DNA from: JBCCTX01 sp965263105
GTDB taxonomy: Bacteria; Bacteroidota; Bacteroidia; J057
NCBI GenBank assembly: GCA_965263105.1
Contig: CBDHGL010000003.1
Coordinates: 1,178,001-1,242,000 of the forward strand
DNA: 64,000 nt
Direction of reading: 5' to 3'
Notes under the pieces: generated by a model
What the model was told of the DNA's origin: nothing
Database searches by the model: none
What the model saw: only the letters and a program-made list of their open reading frames with translations
Translations under genes and position numbers: made by a program
Shown here: piece after piece, positions 61,873 to 64,000 of the stretch
How the letters are laid out: each line of letters opens with the position of its first letter
How positions within the stretch are numbered: position 1 is the stretch's first letter

Positions 61873-62889
61873 ATGCCTCAGTCGGTCTTTTCCTATGGCC
61901 ATGAATTTCCGCTCGTTTGCGGGAAATCTCTCCCAGAATTTACCCTAACTTACCACACCTTTGGCAAACTCAACCCAGCAAAAGATAACGTCATATGGGT
62001 TATGCATGCCCTAACGGCCAATTCGGATGTATCGGACTGGTGGGAAGGCTTATTTGGAGCCGGAAAATTGTTGGACCCTGAAAAGTACTTTATTATTTGT
62101 GCCAACATGTTGGGGTCCTGTTACGGGTCTACCTATGCGTTATCGAATGATCCTAGGAAGGGATCTCCGTATTTCCACGATTTTCCCTTATTGACTAATC
62201 GGGATATCGTCAAAGCTTTTGATTTGTTTAGGGAGGCGCTGGGAATTTCACAGATTTTTATGGGAATTGGGGGTTCTCTTGGGGGGCAACAATTATTGGA
62301 ATGGGCCGTCTGGAAGCCAGAAATGTTCGAGCGCCTCGTTCCTATCGCTACTAACGCCCATCATTCCCCTTGGGGCATAGCCTTCAATGAAGCACAGCGA
62401 ATGGCCATAGCGGCGGACCCTAGCTGGAACTCTCAGCATCCAGACTCAGGCATAAATGGAATGAAGGCTGCCCGGGCTATGGCGCTCATTTCTTATAGGA
62501 CTTATCATACATTTGCCCAAACTCAACAAGATCCCAATCCGACAGATGATTTGCTCGAAGGTTATCGAGCCAGTACCTATCAGCAGTATCAGGGAGAAAA
62601 ACTGGCCCGTCGTTTCGATGCATTTGCCTATTGGACTCTGTCTAAAGCCATGGATGCACATGATCTGGGACGAGATAGGGGAAGTAGGGAAGAAGCCTTA
62701 GCGCAGATTCAAGGAGAGGTTACTTGCATTTCCATCGACTCAGATATTCTATTCCCTCCAGAAGAGCAGATGTACCTGTCTACTCATATTCCCAATGCCA
62801 GTTGCAAGGTAATACCTTCCCTTTATGGACATGATGGCTTTTTGATAGAGACAGAAGCGTTGAATCGCCTCTTTCTGTCCCCTTCTTGA
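61873..62889 (+). CDS. metX: Homoserine O-acetyltransferase
   Basis: A 338-residue alpha/beta hydrolase-fold acyltransferase that makes O-acetylhomoserine for MetY. The nucleophilic Ser is in GGSLGGQQ (about 135). The Asp is in SIDSDILFPPEEQ (about 295) and the His in YGHDGFL (about 324). YHTFGKLN and NVIWVMHALTANSD near the N-terminus are typical. I start at ATG 61873 (MPQSVFSYG); the 26 extra codons of the longer frame lie across the metY terminator. Confidence 0.96.
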   Translation: MPQSVFSYGHEFPLVCGKSLPEFTLTYHTFGKLNPAKDNVIWVMHALTANSDVSDWWEGLFGAGKLLDPEKYFIICANMLGSCYGSTYALSNDPRKGSPYFHDFPLLTNRDIVKAFDLFREALGISQIFMGIGGSLGGQQLLEWAVWKPEMFERLVPIATNAHHSPWGIAFNEAQRMAIAADPSWNSQHPDSGINGMKAARAMALISYRTYHTFAQTQQDPNPTDDLLEGYRASTYQQYQGEKLARRFDAFAYWTLSKAMDAHDLGRDRGSREEALAQIQGEVTCISIDSDILFPPEEQMYLSTHIPNASCKVIPSLYGHDGFLIETEALNRLFLSPS

Positions 62890-62932
62890 TTGGGCGATCA
62901 AGGTATTCAATGGTTTTTTTGAAGAGGGAATT

Positions 62933-63802
62933 TTAATAAGCATAAAACCCTCTCCCAGACTTTCTCCCTAGGTGCCCAGCAGCCACCATATTTTTAAGTA
63001 AAGGACAAGGAGCGTATTTGGGGTTACCAAATCCTTCATATAAGACTTCTAAAATGGAAAGGCATACATCCAAGCCAATGAAATCCGCCAAAGTAAGCGG
63101 TCCCATGGGGTGAGCCATTCCCAACTTCATCACAGTATCGATAGCCTCAGCATCAGCAACTCCTTCATACAGGGTATAAATAGCTTCATTTATCATGGGC
63201 ATGAGGATCCGGTTAGCCACAAAGCCCGGATAGTCATTGACTACAACAGGCACCTTAGCCAGGTTCTCAGAAAGGGCTACGATTTTCTGTTCAACCTCCT
63301 TTGTCGTATCATACCCTTTGATAATTTCCACCAATTTCATGATGGGGACGGGATTCATGAAGTGCATACCTATGACCTGCTGACTCCTGTGGGTTGCAGA
63401 AGCGATCTTGGTAATGGAGATAGAGGAGGTATTGGTAGCTAAGATCGTAGAGGCTGGAGCGGCTTCATCTAACTGCTTGAAAATCTTGAGTTTGAGTTCC
63501 TCCTTTTCTGTGGCTGCTTCTACCACCAAATCCCTGTCGGAGACACCTTCACTGAGATGTGTATAGACCCTAATCCTATCTAGGCTTTCCGTCTTCTGCA
63601 ACTCTGTCAGTCGCTCTTTCTGGATTTGCCTATCCATATTCTTGGTTATAGTGGCTAGGGCCTTATCCAAAGCAGTGGAAGAAACATCGACAAGGTTTAC
63701 CTGATAGCCCTGTTGAGCAAATACATGGGCAATGCCATTGCCCATGGTTCCGGCGCCTATCACGGCAATTCGAGTCAAGTCAGATAGAGGGTGTGTATGC
63801 AT
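62933..63802 (-). CDS. hbd: 3-hydroxybutyryl-CoA (3-hydroxyacyl-CoA) dehydrogenase
   Basis: A 289-residue NAD-dependent enzyme. The Rossmann motif IAVIGAGTMGNGIAHVFA is at about 12-29. Ser and His catalytic residues are in ATNTSSISI (about 120) and GMHFMNPVP (about 144). The conserved NDYPGFVANRI (about 188) and the C-terminal domain (GPLTLADFIGLDVCLSILE, GRKSGRGFYAY) are present. The size and motifs fit the short Hbd/PaaH form used in beta-oxidation or butyrate-type metabolism. It converges with metX. Confidence 0.94.
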   Translation of the reverse strand: MHTHPLSDLTRIAVIGAGTMGNGIAHVFAQQGYQVNLVDVSSTALDKALATITKNMDRQIQKERLTELQKTESLDRIRVYTHLSEGVSDRDLVVEAATEKEELKLKIFKQLDEAAPASTILATNTSSISITKIASATHRSQQVIGMHFMNPVPIMKLVEIIKGYDTTKEVEQKIVALSENLAKVPVVVNDYPGFVANRILMPMINEAIYTLYEGVADAEAIDTVMKLGMAHPMGPLTLADFIGLDVCLSILEVLYEGFGNPKYAPCPLLKNMVAAGHLGRKSGRGFYAY

Positions 63803-63902
63803 AGTGAGAAAAATGAGTAAAATCTTGGAGTAAGTTCCATATTTTTACAAACTTCTGTAAATTTTGTAGGTCTTTTTTTAAGATGAACCCTATACAAATT
63901 CC

Positions 63903-64000
63903 ATGAGTAAAGCGAAGCAAGAGCTCGATACCCCTACCCGTACTCCTATCTCTTCCAATGGTCAGACCTTAAAAAGACGTTGGTTTCCTAGAAGAATGAG
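63903..64000 (+). CDS. Start of an unidentified gene, cut by the window end
   Basis: An ATG at 63903 opens a frame without stop to the end of the window (32 complete codons), beginning MSKAKQELDTPTRTPISS and rich in Thr/Pro then basic residues (LKRRWFPRR). It diverges from hbd across a 100-bp gap. The basic stretch could precede a membrane helix, but too little is visible to assign a family. Confidence 0.45.
   Translation, partial: MSKAKQELDTPTRTPISSNGQTLKRRWFPRRM

Overview
The window looks like chromosome from a member of the Bacteroidota. The evidence is Bacteroidota-type promoters (TTTG, 19-21 nt, TAnnTTTG), a sigma/FecR anti-sigma/TonB-receptor cassette, two proteins with type IX secretion sorting tails, LytS/LytTR signalling, a short RpoD with the phylum's N-terminus, and many lipoproteins and beta-barrels. 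The sequence alone does not fix family or genus; Saprospiria or Cytophagia are guesses. I see no prophage, transposase, CRISPR array or rRNA.

Layout. 1-2367: 3' part of a large modular dehydrogenase-like protein ending in a copper-binding cupredoxin. 2380-7161: a compact three-gene minus-strand operon (five-TM membrane protein, SH3-like/subtilisin protease, large exported protein of unknown function). 7477-10860: quinone oxidoreductase plus NatA/NatB-type ABC exporter. 10.9-11.3 kb: structured non-coding region bounded by opposing terminators. 11.3-13.1 kb: TPR lipoprotein. 13.3-20.1 kb: ECF sigma, FecR anti-sigma and two paralogous TonB-dependent receptors, convergent with a LytTR regulator and LytS kinase (20.1-21.9 kb). 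22-27.2 kb: lipoproteins, an exported M43 metalloprotease and a nucleoside-type MFS transporter. 27.3-33.8 kb: SPFH protein, a degenerate DUF4910 aminopeptidase-like protein, and a 1231-residue phosphoesterase-like/kinase-like/Omp85 fusion. 33.9-41.1 kb: a polysaccharide cluster (Alg14/Alg13-like pair, glycosyltransferases, O-antigen ligase) with one frameshifted GT2 gene next to a GC-rich repeat patch.

41.2-53.6 kb is mostly housekeeping: an Omp85 protein, a DUF547-barrel fusion, MeaB, a GIN-domain protein, two methyltransferases, small membrane proteins, a fatty-acid-hydroxylase-type enzyme, TruB, a second ECF/anti-sigma pair and shikimate kinase. Two free-standing small transcription units lie here: a 36-codon gene at 48.0 kb and a non-coding RNA with a tRNA-like 3' part at 51.4 kb, each with a well-matched promoter and a terminator. 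53.7-56.4 kb: a secreted protein with three tandem endonuclease I domains. 56.6-60.1 kb: RpoD, a PASTA protein and ArgS. 60.2-62.9 kb: a SAM-I-type riboswitch controlling MetY, a terminator, then MetX. 62.9-63.8 kb: 3-hydroxyacyl-CoA dehydrogenase; a truncated gene starts at 63903.

Several starts were moved from the longest ORF because a terminator or promoter lies inside the extension (46183, 48066, 61873) or because a signal peptide begins at an internal ATG. Family calls come from reading motifs; no search was run.
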